Assembly: GCA_028533045.1 (NCBI GenBank)
Contig: JAQQAP010000036.1
Coordinates: 1-64,000, forward strand
Direction of reading: 5' to 3'
From: Spirochaetales bacterium
GTDB taxonomy: Bacteria; Spirochaetota; Spirochaetia; DSM-2461
Length of the DNA stretch: 64,000 nt
Every line of letters begins with the position of its first letter. Position 1 is the stretch's first letter. Positions 1-6,991 of this stretch are shown here, in pieces. Under the pieces are notes generated by a model. That model was not told the DNA's origin and made no database searches. It was given only the letters and a program-made list of their open reading frames with translations. The position numbers were made by a program, and so were the translations under genes.

Positions 1-56
1 CGAGTCCTCTTCTGGGCAGCAATAGAGACCAACTCAATCGAGTTGGTCTTTTTTTT
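1..56 (+). ncRNA. 3' end of a tandem small RNA gene (copy 1, cut by window start)
   Basis: This is the tail of the same unit that is complete at 93-271. Bases 1-140 are identical to 216-355, an offset of 215 bp. Seen here are the 3' strand of the closing helix (4-16) and a perfect terminator hairpin (27-35 pairing with 40-48, loop 36-39) followed by eight T. The 5' part lies outside the window. The RNA assignment is inferred from the complete copy. Confidence 0.5.
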
Positions 57-57
57 A

Positions 58-87
58 TTTACAACGGTGAAATTCATTACTTAAAAT
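58..87 (+). promoter_or_regulatory. Candidate sigma-70 promoter of the tandem small RNA
   Basis: TTTACA at 58-63 and TAAAAT at 82-87 are separated by 18 bp. Transcription would start near 93-94, where the 5' strand of the 13 bp closing helix begins. An identical copy lies at 273-302. The fit between promoter, helix start and terminator is the main argument that the unit is an autonomous RNA gene. Confidence 0.5.
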
Positions 88-92
88 ACATC

Positions 93-271
93 TCCCAGAA
101 GAGGACGAGATCCGAAAGCCACGCCGACCGAACAGGGAGGATCAGGCCACAGGAGGTGGCCGACAGTGGCTTGACGGGCCCGGAACGAGGAGCCAGGACG
201 GCGACGACTGGAGGGCGAGTCCTCTTCTGGGCAGCAATAGAGACCAACTCAATCGAGTTGGTCTTTTTTTT
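93..271 (+). ncRNA. Candidate structured small RNA, complete tandem copy
   Basis: A GC-rich block is closed by a perfect 13 bp helix (94-106 with 219-231). Inside are a 7 bp helix (116-122 with 166-172), a hairpin (145-150 with 156-161) presenting AGGAG in its loop, and a 4 bp hairpin (193-196 with 208-211). A 9 bp terminator hairpin (242-263) with a T tract (264-271) follows. GGA occurs about eight times, including ACAGGAGG in a hairpin loop, which resembles CsrA-sequestering RNAs of the CsrB/RsmZ type. This is inference: base composition alone would give several GGA. A 6S-like RNA of about 180 nt is an alternative. No long plus-strand reading frame fits the block. Expected transcript is roughly 178 nt. 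Confidence 0.5.
242..271 (+). terminator. Intrinsic terminator of the small RNA, complete copy
   Basis: Nine base pairs (GACCAACTC with GAGTTGGTC), loop AATC, then eight T. It is identical to the copy at 27-56. Confidence 0.85.
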
Positions 272-307
272 ATTTACAACGGTGAAATTCATTACTTAAA
301 ATACATC

Positions 308-420
308 TCCCAGAAGAGGACGAGATCCGAAAGCCACGCCGACCGAACAGGGAGGTGAATGGGAATACTTGGAGCATTCTAGGCCACAGGAGGTGCCCGA
401 CAGCGACTGACGGGCCCACT
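308..420 (+). ncRNA. Third, diverged and 3'-truncated copy of the small RNA
   Basis: Sequence 216-355 repeats copy 1, including the promoter (273-302) and the 5' strand of the closing helix (309-321). After 355 the sequence diverges, then partly returns to the unit at 381-418, with the central hairpin altered. The 3' closing strand and terminator are missing. No terminator is visible before the ATG at 537, so a transcript from the 273-302 promoter could run into the LytTR gene as a leader of about 230 nt. The end coordinate is approximate. Between 420 and 500 nothing else is recognisable. Confidence 0.35.
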
Positions 421-505
421 CCTACCTTTCTTTCATTGATTTCTTACAACCTGAAAAACAAAATCCGCATCTTAGGCTAATTTTTCGAAACATGTAAATT
501 TTTTG

Positions 506-515
506 GAGTATACTC
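506..515. promoter_or_regulatory. Perfect palindrome overlapping a possible -10 box upstream of the LytTR gene
   Basis: GAGTATACTC is a perfect 10 bp palindrome lying 22 bp before the LytTR start codon. It overlaps TATACT (509-514), a possible -10 element, so it could be an operator. A good -35 is not evident. An AAGGAG ribosome binding site follows at 525-530. Confidence 0.3.
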
Positions 516-536
516 GTTTTAACCAAGGAGCCAAAA

Positions 537-986
537 ATGAAAGTTATCGTAGAGAATCTGGCGGAGAATAGGGAAAGTGAAGTCATCATTCGATACCACA
601 CTAGGGATGAGTCTGTCCGCAGCCTACTCCGATTTTTAGATCATTACGATTTAAAAGTCTTTGGAGAATATGAGAAAGATAAATATATTCTCAATCCCGA
701 CGCCATTCTCTACATAGACTCTTTGAACCATAAAATCTTCATCCATACCAAAGGGAAAATCTATGAAAGCAAACGGAAGCTTTATGAGTTGGAAGAGGAT
801 CTGAAAGATAAACTCTTTTTTCGAGCATCCAAATGGATGATTCTCAACATTGATAAAATCGTTTCGGTTAAGGCTATGTTTGACGGCCGTTTCGAAGCCA
901 CACTGGAAAATAAAGAGAAAGTCTTTATTTCGCGCAAATATGTCCCCACCCTAAAGGAAAAACTTGGGTTGGCAAGGAGAAAGTAA
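537..986 (+). CDS. LytTR-domain DNA-binding regulator
   Basis: A 149-residue cytoplasmic protein with a C-terminal LytTR DNA-binding domain (about residues 45-145), including the characteristic FFRASKWMILNID and FISRKYVPTLKEKL stretches. It has no receiver domain, so it is the short free-standing LytTR type. Known relatives lie next to a DUF3021 membrane protein that controls their activity, and that gene follows here. The start ATG has an AAGGAG ribosome binding site. Its target genes are not known from the sequence; self-control through the upstream palindrome is possible. Confidence 0.85.
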   Translation: MKVIVENLAENRESEVIIRYHTRDESVRSLLRFLDHYDLKVFGEYEKDKYILNPDAILYIDSLNHKIFIHTKGKIYESKRKLYELEEDLKDKLFFRASKWMILNIDKIVSVKAMFDGRFEATLENKEKVFISRKYVPTLKEKLGLARRK

Positions 987-987
987 A

Positions 988-1431
988 ATGGATTTATGGA
1001 AACACTACAAAAGAATGTTTTGGGATGTCTGCCGGATCTGCGGACTATTTTTTCTTATCATGACGGTTGTCACAACCTTGAAGGGAAGGGAGATCCTAAC
1101 GCCTATTAATCTTTGGCAGATAGCGCTCCTTGGGGCTACTTTAGTATTCAGGAGTGAATCCCTCATCAATTTCCATGGCCTTGAAGAACACACCATGCGT
1201 CAAAACTATTTTATCAGCTCCCTATTGGCCGATGGAACACTTTTGATCCTACTCTACTATTTTACCCCGGGGGGACAGTATTTCGTTGGAAAGGGGTGGC
1301 ATATTCTGATAATTTATGTCGTTTTCAAAAGCCTTTTTTATCTACTAATATATCTAAAATACCTTCTTGGCGCCCGTGAGATAAATAGATTAATCAAAGA
1401 GAGGAAACAAGACGATAGGGCAAAGGTTTAA
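988..1431 (+). CDS. DUF3021 family membrane protein, partner of LytTR regulator
   Basis: A 147-residue integral membrane protein with four predicted helices (about 16-32, 42-56, 80-95 and 105-130) and a basic C-terminal tail. The ATG at 988 has AAGGAGA just upstream, inside the end of the LytTR gene, and starts one base after that gene's stop; an earlier in-frame start is therefore less likely. In LytTR-DUF3021 pairs the membrane protein is thought to inhibit or sense for the regulator. Both genes appear to be co-transcribed. Confidence 0.75.
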   Translation: MDLWKHYKRMFWDVCRICGLFFLIMTVVTTLKGREILTPINLWQIALLGATLVFRSESLINFHGLEEHTMRQNYFISSLLADGTLLILLYYFTPGGQYFVGKGWHILIIYVVFKSLFYLLIYLKYLLGAREINRLIKERKQDDRAKV

Positions 1432-1478
1432 ACATATAGAACGGGGGACAACTCTTCTGCCAAGCACCCTTAGCCCTA

Positions 1479-2603
1479 TTAGTCTGTATTATTTGGGGCC
1501 TCATGGTACACCCACCTGTTCTTCCCGGTATCTTTCGCTTCATAGAGGGCCTTGTCTGCCCATTGAATCAATTTACCATAATCATCCATAGACTCATCAT
1601 AGCTGACGCCCCCCATACTGGCGGTAACGGCGATCTCACTACCGTCGGGAAGGGGGAATTTCCTATCATTAATACTACCCAGTAATCGATTCAAGCTTTT
1701 CTTGTTTTTATCAAAAGTCGTACAGGGCAAAAGAATAATAAATTCTTCTCCCCCGAAACGCCCCACCACATCAACCTCTCTGGTCTGAGATACTAACAAC
1801 TCCCCAAAAGTCTTCAACACTTCGTCTCCCGCAAGGTGGCCATAGCTGTCATTGATATTTTTAAAATTGTCAATATCCACCATAATAACAGATAGGGCGA
1901 GTCCATAGCGACGACTCTCATTAAAAAGCTGTTCAATCCGCTCGTTTATATATCTCCTGTTGTACAATCCTGTCAGGGGATCCTTAAGGGAGATCTGTTT
2001 GAGCGAATCATGAACTTTCCTCATATCACTGGTAAAAAGATATAAAAGGTAAAGCATTCCCAGGATTGATGAGAGCATAATAATCAAACTGAGAACCTGC
2101 GCCTCCCCCGAAGAGAGGGGATAAATAAGATCTATACGAAAGGTTGTCATATATCCTAAAAGAAACAACCCCACCGATGCTAAAATTGTGAAAATCTTAA
2201 ACCCTGTCAGCCTATAGTGGGAAATCATAATACAGATAAAGGGAATGACTAAAAAATAGATATGAAGACCGGCAGCCCTGTCAAAAAAGCAAAAAGAGTA
2301 GAAAGAAACCTGAAAGATAAACAACCAAAGAACTCCATAACGGGATAGGAACTTGAAATTGTTTTTTATCCAGAAAAAAGTCAATGAATATAAGCCAATC
2401 ATGACAAGATTGACGTAAACAGGAGTCGTCTTATGAATGAGAAATATAAAAAGAAGTATAAAAAGGATCGATCCCCCTATGGCTGCGATGGCTAAGGCCT
2501 TAAGAAGACGTTTCTCCTGATTATCAAAATCATAACCCAAACCATCATGGAAATCGTTATTCAACATGAAAGATAGTATAGCCCTATCGGGATCGGTTTT
2601 CAA
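1479..2603 (-). CDS. Membrane-anchored diguanylate cyclase (GGDEF)
   Basis: A 374-residue protein with about six transmembrane helices in residues 30-195, then a GGDEF domain (about 205-370). The catalytic signature is GGEEF. An inhibitory RxxD site (REVD) sits five residues before it, so the enzyme is probably active and product-inhibited: two GTP give cyclic di-GMP. The listed start is a TTG; an ATG at 2567 would shorten the protein by 12 residues, and neither has a convincing ribosome binding site. It lies downstream of an amidohydrolase remnant and may be transcribed from within it. Confidence 0.88.
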   Translation of the reverse strand: MKTDPDRAILSFMLNNDFHDGLGYDFDNQEKRLLKALAIAAIGGSILFILLFIFLIHKTTPVYVNLVMIGLYSLTFFWIKNNFKFLSRYGVLWLFIFQVSFYSFCFFDRAAGLHIYFLVIPFICIMISHYRLTGFKIFTILASVGLFLLGYMTTFRIDLIYPLSSGEAQVLSLIIMLSSILGMLYLLYLFTSDMRKVHDSLKQISLKDPLTGLYNRRYINERIEQLFNESRRYGLALSVIMVDIDNFKNINDSYGHLAGDEVLKTFGELLVSQTREVDVVGRFGGEEFIILLPCTTFDKNKKSLNRLLGSINDRKFPLPDGSEIAVTASMGGVSYDESMDDYGKLIQWADKALYEAKDTGKNRWVYHEAPNNTD

Positions 2604-2604
2604 T

Positions 2605-2828
2605 AAGACTGGGCTTACATTCCTTCGACTAACTTCGCCGCCGCCCCTTTGTGTTTATCTATCAATTCCGGGATGCCCAACCCCAGAATCTGCCCATCCC
2701 AAAACCTTTTCGGGGGTAATAGGCCCTGCAGGCGCTGTAAGTAGAGCGCCTGCAGGGCTTCGTACATCATATTTGCCCCCATCATTGGAGGCCGATCCGT
2801 CCACCCCAAGCCCTACGATATAAGTCTT
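2605..2828 (-). pseudogene. Decayed 3' fragment of an 8-oxoguanine deaminase/chlorohydrolase-type amidohydrolase
   Basis: One frame gives VGLGVDGSASND (about 2781-2820), the conserved metal-site motif of this amidohydrolase group. A second frame continues with ANMMYEALQALYLQRLQ. The first frame then returns with ITPEKVLGWAD, and the second resumes with ILGLGIPELIDKHKGAAAKL. In intact relatives these blocks follow one another in a single frame, so at least three frameshifts are present. The 5' portion is absent; the beta-helix gene ends immediately upstream on the same strand. A 14 bp perfect inverted repeat lies inside the remnant. Family identity is from motif recall, not a search. Confidence 0.6.
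2723..2758. repeat. 14 bp perfect inverted repeat inside the amidohydrolase remnant
   Basis: Bases 2723-2736 are the exact reverse complement of 2745-2758, with an 8-base loop. No T tract follows on either strand, so it is not a canonical intrinsic terminator. It could partly separate transcription of the beta-helix gene from the GGDEF gene. Confidence 0.6.
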
Positions 2829-2834
2829 CTCACT

Positions 2835-5465
2835 TCAATAGGTGGACGTCTCATCCATATAGATTCCAGCCAAACCGCTCTTACCATAAAGGGTACTCTT
2901 ATTGATAAGGGCAACATTTTCCCCGTTACGGTCCGCCCGATTTCCGCTAAATCCGGTCCCCGTCAGCTTCAGGTTACTGCTTTCATAAATATACAGAGCC
3001 CCGCCGTCCACACCGGCCCGGTTTTCTTCAAAAACGGAATCTTCCACAAGCACAGAGGAGAAAATATCCGTCGTAGAGCTCCAGTCGGCATCAATCAGCT
3101 GAATATCAGTCTCGTTGGGAATAGACTGGGAAGCCCGGTCAATCACATAAACCGCCCCGCCGGAGGTTCCCGCTTCATTATCCACAAATCGGCTGTCCTT
3201 AACGGTGGCCATGGAACCGTAATCCACAAAGAGCGCCCCGCCCTTGTAACGTACGCTGTTTCCTTCAAAGCTACAGTCCTCGTACAGGCTATTCACCCCG
3301 CCCCGGTCTACGGTCGCCCCGCCGTAATTGGCTTCGTTATCGTTAAACTGGCAGGAAAGAAAGACGGGATTTCCCCCGTGATAGGTATAAACGGCTCCCC
3401 CTTCCTGAGCGTAGTTTTCGTAAAAAACGCACTCCTCAAAGGTCATATCAAAGCCCAAAGTAGGCTCCAAGTCCGGTCTCACACGATAGCCTCCCCAATA
3501 GTTGAGCACAGCGCCCCCCTTGTTGTCGTACACTTCGCCCCCGGCTCCGTCCGCATATCCGCCGGTGATGTAAAGCCCGTTCAGAACGGCTTCGTCTGCT
3601 CCGATAAGGACATGGTAGCTGTTGTCTTCGGCCGAATCGGGATTTCCGATGTTACCGGACAAAACAGTCTGATTCGTGCTGAGGTTTCTCTGATCAAGAC
3701 TGACTTCACTGCCGGAAAATCCCCCGTACAGTTCAACCCCGTCTCTTAGAATAAAGGAGTCGGCCCGCTCCGCACCGGAAAGATAGGTTCCTTCCCCTAT
3801 CCAAACCTGTACGGCCTCGCCGGTAGCCTCATAAATCAGCCCGGCCTGGTCCATGGTCTCCTGCAAAGAGCCGGACGCGTCCTGCCAGCTCTTACCGCTC
3901 CCGTCGGCCCCGCTTAGAACGAACAGAACAGAGCTGCCCGCCAGGGAAGAATCGGCCTTGGCCCTGTTTTCCCGGTCCAGAATCACCGGTTCGTAACCAG
4001 CGGCCAGCTCCTGAACATAAGCGTAAAGGGCCTCCACCTCTTTCGTCGTTCGGCCGGCGGCGGCTTCTGCATCGTAACCTATCCGGTCGCCCTCAATTCC
4101 CGCTGTAGCCAGAATAGAAGCGGCGGGGTAGTTAAAATCACCCGCCTTGGGGTCGTTAAAATCGGGCTCACCAGTAAGGACAGCGGTACCCACAGCGCCC
4201 CCTTCCACGAGGGAGTAGGAAACGGAGGTGTAGCAGTCGTTCCAGTTGTAAATGCTCGCCTCGTCTTCGGCACACACATTACCCCAGATAATGGAGTTTA
4301 CCAGAGTGGGATCGTTATTGGGTCCCGTTCCCTGATAGAGAGCGGCACCGGCAGCGCTCGCTTCATTTCCGTAAAAAGTGCTGTTGTAAATAACCGGGTT
4401 GGAGCTTCCGTCATTCCCCATGCCCGCCCCGGACTGGGCAAAGTTATTGGTAAAGAGGCAGTTTATCAGGTAGGGAGAGCAGCCAAAATCATCGTAAATG
4501 GCTCCCCCCTTACCGTTTGTACAGCTGTTACCATCAAAAACCGTATCCACAAAGAGAGCGCTTCCCCCCATATCAATGGCCACACCGCCTCCCCGGCCAG
4601 AGGCCACATTATCGGAGATAGTACAGTTAATGAAATAGGGCATTACCGCTTCCCCGCTCACCTTCGTCGGGCCTACGCCGTTACCTACAATGTAAACACC
4701 ACCGGCCTTGCCCGATTCGTTTCCGGTAATAATACAGTTGCGAATGGTGGGAGAGACCTGCCAAATCTGGATTCCCGCGCCCAGACCGGGAGTGCCTTCC
4801 TGGGAGAGAACCGCCTGGGGAGTCATGTGTCCTACCGATGAGCCTGACTGTCCTGCGGTTCCGGAAGCTCTATTAGCGCCAGACTGTCCGGCGGGAGCGT
4901 TGCCCGGGGCCCCCTGAGGAGGAGCACCCATAGGCCTGTTGCCCGCCTGTCCTGCTCCAGCAGACTGGCCTCCTGCCATGGGACGATTCCCCTGCCCTGC
5001 TCCGGCAGCCTGCCCGCCGGAACCGCTTCCGTATCCGCCTGTAATGGTAAATCCATCCAAAACGGCGTTGGCCGCTTTAACAACTGTCTTGATATTATCA
5101 TCTTGCCGGCGAGGCATTCCTATTTCGCCGGAAAGGACTGTCACGTTCTTTTCCCAGTCCCGCTCGTCCCGGGAGCTCTCATCCCCGGAAAACCCGCCGT
5201 AAAGATCCACTCCGTCCTTCATTTGAAAGCTGACGCTTTGATCCGTTTCGGAGGGATAATAGGTTCCGGCTGCCACCCAAATCTCTTCGCCCGCTTCGGC
5301 GGCTTCAAGAGCCTCGGTTAAGCTGCTGTAGGCAGTCTCCCAACTGGAGCCGTTCCGGCTTCCGTCGCTCCGGGAATCGACATAAAGAATTCCCTCCGGA
5401 TCTCCCGATGCACTCAGATGCATGAGAACTGTTAACAAAATAAGGATTAGACTGGTTTTCTTCAC
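2835..5465 (-). CDS. Exported parallel beta-helix (Pmp/polymorphic-type) surface protein, two modules
   Basis: An 876-residue protein with a clear signal peptide (residues 1-20, cleavage near SASG). Two homologous modules each begin with a (Y/F)V(D/L)S..G motif, then a G-(T)-Y strand and DGV(D/E)LYGGFSG; they start near residues 26 and 510. Between and after them are many right-handed beta-helix turns of the type seen in polymorphic outer-membrane proteins (GG-ADG, N.A..GGA(V/I)Y). A Gly/Gln/Pro/Ala-rich insertion lies around residues 145-215. No autotransporter barrel, sorting signal or terminal aromatic barrel strand is visible, so anchoring is unknown. Likely an adhesin or surface polysaccharide-interacting protein. 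Confidence 0.8.
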   Translation of the reverse strand: MKKTSLILILLTVLMHLSASGDPEGILYVDSRSDGSRNGSSWETAYSSLTEALEAAEAGEEIWVAAGTYYPSETDQSVSFQMKDGVDLYGGFSGDESSRDERDWEKNVTVLSGEIGMPRRQDDNIKTVVKAANAVLDGFTITGGYGSGSGGQAAGAGQGNRPMAGGQSAGAGQAGNRPMGAPPQGAPGNAPAGQSGANRASGTAGQSGSSVGHMTPQAVLSQEGTPGLGAGIQIWQVSPTIRNCIITGNESGKAGGVYIVGNGVGPTKVSGEAVMPYFINCTISDNVASGRGGGVAIDMGGSALFVDTVFDGNSCTNGKGGAIYDDFGCSPYLINCLFTNNFAQSGAGMGNDGSSNPVIYNSTFYGNEASAAGAALYQGTGPNNDPTLVNSIIWGNVCAEDEASIYNWNDCYTSVSYSLVEGGAVGTAVLTGEPDFNDPKAGDFNYPAASILATAGIEGDRIGYDAEAAAGRTTKEVEALYAYVQELAAGYEPVILDRENRAKADSSLAGSSVLFVLSGADGSGKSWQDASGSLQETMDQAGLIYEATGEAVQVWIGEGTYLSGAERADSFILRDGVELYGGFSGSEVSLDQRNLSTNQTVLSGNIGNPDSAEDNSYHVLIGADEAVLNGLYITGGYADGAGGEVYDNKGGAVLNYWGGYRVRPDLEPTLGFDMTFEECVFYENYAQEGGAVYTYHGGNPVFLSCQFNDNEANYGGATVDRGGVNSLYEDCSFEGNSVRYKGGALFVDYGSMATVKDSRFVDNEAGTSGGAVYVIDRASQSIPNETDIQLIDADWSSTTDIFSSVLVEDSVFEENRAGVDGGALYIYESSNLKLTGTGFSGNRADRNGENVALINKSTLYGKSGLAGIYMDETSTY

Positions 5466-5589
5466 TCTTCTTACCTCTTGGGATGAATATATGCTCCAAG
5501 AATAAGCTATTTCAAAAGAGAAATCGTCCGAGTAGGTAAAATCGGGCTCTATTTAAGCTATTTGGAGAGCCGACTTTATAAAATCGGAC

Positions 5590-6735
5590 CTATGAGACTT
5601 GAGAAAGTTCCTTATATAGCTGGGAAGGCGTTTTACCCCACTCCCGTTTGACCGCCTCGTTAAAGGTGGACTTGGAATTAAAGCCGCACTCAAGGCCAAT
5701 GCTTAAAAGGGTGTAGTCGGGAAAACGATTCTCCTCCAGAGCCGTTCGGAATTCCCGGGCCCGAAAACCGTTAACAAAGTGAAAGAAATTCCCTCCCGTG
5801 GCCCGATTAATCAGGCGGGACACCTCGTTACGGTTCATATCAAGCGCTTCGGCCAGCAAAGGAAGATTCAGCTCGCTCTTTAAGTAAAGGGCCGACTCTT
5901 TCATATGGGTCTCAATCTTTTCAAAGGCCGATTGGTCCTCTTCATTCAGGGATGCCCCGCCAGCCTTTTCTTTGCGTTCCCCTGACTCCGGGGGCTCATT
6001 TTCCTTTTTATCCTCCCATTGAACCTGGCTAATCCGGTTTTGCTTAAGCGCAAAGAGGGAAAAGAAGAAAACAAAGACAAGAAGGGCCAAGGCGTGAACC
6101 AGCTGTACCGTATCGGCTTCCCCCGCTCCGGGAATAAGAGGAAATCCTTCGGTCCGATTAAAATGGCGGTTCAAAGGAATGGCCAGCCAAAGAAACAGGG
6201 TAATTCCCAGAAGGGCCTTCATAATATACTCGAGCCAAACCAATTCCAGGAAAAAATCCCTGTAGGAGAGACTCTCCCCCAAGGCTTTTTTATGACGCCT
6301 TAGCTTTATAAGAATAAAGATACTGTAAAAAGCAAAGGAGAGAAGGGTTGTTATACCGTAAAAACGTTTTAATTCAGGGGTAAACCGGGCTCGATTTGTC
6401 CCCCAAAGGGTCACCCCGTTCCATATAAGAAAAGGAAGCAGATGCCAAAGGCCTCTCTTTCCCACTCTTTTCCCTCCCACCGACACCTGGTAATAGTAAA
6501 GAAAGGGTCCCAGGAGAAAAGTCCAATGTTTAAGGGGATTATAATTCATAAAAACCCGAAGTCCCCGGTGGGATTGGGGATCAAGAAATGCCGCAATCAG
6601 GGAAAGGGGAATCAAAGTAAGAACCAAAAAGGCATATCTCCGGGAGACCCTTTTATTCCTTTCCGTAAGAAGTTCAATTAGGGAAAAAAGAGAGATAGAA
6701 ATAGCGGCAATGTTGACAAATTGGCTCAATAACAA
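5590..6735 (-). CDS. Membrane-anchored AraC-family transcriptional regulator
   Basis: A 381-residue protein with about seven N-terminal transmembrane helices (residues 5-235), a charged linker, and an AraC-type double helix-turn-helix domain (about 270-378) ending in the typical LECGFNSKSTFNEAVKREWGKTPSQ signature. Membrane-embedded AraC proteins probably sense an envelope or lipophilic signal and bind DNA from the membrane. It lies 124 bp upstream of the beta-helix surface protein on the same strand, so it may control that gene. The gene is divergent from mtlA. Confidence 0.82.
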   Translation of the reverse strand: MLLSQFVNIAAISISLFSLIELLTERNKRVSRRYAFLVLTLIPLSLIAAFLDPQSHRGLRVFMNYNPLKHWTFLLGPFLYYYQVSVGGKRVGKRGLWHLLPFLIWNGVTLWGTNRARFTPELKRFYGITTLLSFAFYSIFILIKLRRHKKALGESLSYRDFFLELVWLEYIMKALLGITLFLWLAIPLNRHFNRTEGFPLIPGAGEADTVQLVHALALLVFVFFFSLFALKQNRISQVQWEDKKENEPPESGERKEKAGGASLNEEDQSAFEKIETHMKESALYLKSELNLPLLAEALDMNRNEVSRLINRATGGNFFHFVNGFRAREFRTALEENRFPDYTLLSIGLECGFNSKSTFNEAVKREWGKTPSQLYKELSQVS

Positions 6736-6880
6736 AGGACGACTCCTTGGGAAATCATCCCATTATAGGACAATTTTGCGTAAGAGACCAGTTTTTTTTA
6801 CGCGAGAAAAGGGCTCTTTTTTGCAATTTGTATTCATTTTATTTTCTTTACAGAAAAGGATATAACATAGTTTAAGTATA

Positions 6881-6946
6881 GTTGCCAAATTTAAAGTGAC
6901 ATATTGTTGCCAATAAAAAATTATAAAAACTTTCCAATTTGGCAAC
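6881..6946. promoter_or_regulatory. Candidate operator region of the hexitol PTS operon (three TTGCCAA sites)
   Basis: GTTGCCAAATT (6881-6891) is the exact inverted counterpart of AATTTGGCAAC (6936-6946), and GTTGCCAA occurs again directly at 6906-6913. All three lie within 111 bp of the mtlA start in an AT-rich intergenic region. The natural candidate binder is the MtlR-type activator encoded at 13754, but no copy of the motif was noticed at mtlR or mtlD, so the binder is unproven. Confidence 0.45.
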
Positions 6947-6991
6947 ATCCGGATGATAATGAATATATCAAAAGTTAGAGAGGTATGAAAA

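Noticed and set aside
77-292. Minus-strand reading frame of 71 codons across the tandem repeat
   Set aside because: It runs through the promoter and terminator of the small RNA unit, and 215 bp is not a multiple of 3, so the frame is not kept between copies.
2566-2823. Plus-strand 85-codon frame over the amidohydrolase remnant
   Set aside because: The minus strand carries clear, though frameshifted, amidohydrolase motifs; the plus frame has no features.
6763-6948. Minus-strand 61-codon frame in the mtlA upstream region
   Set aside because: AT-rich, lies over the candidate operator region, no recognisable protein features.
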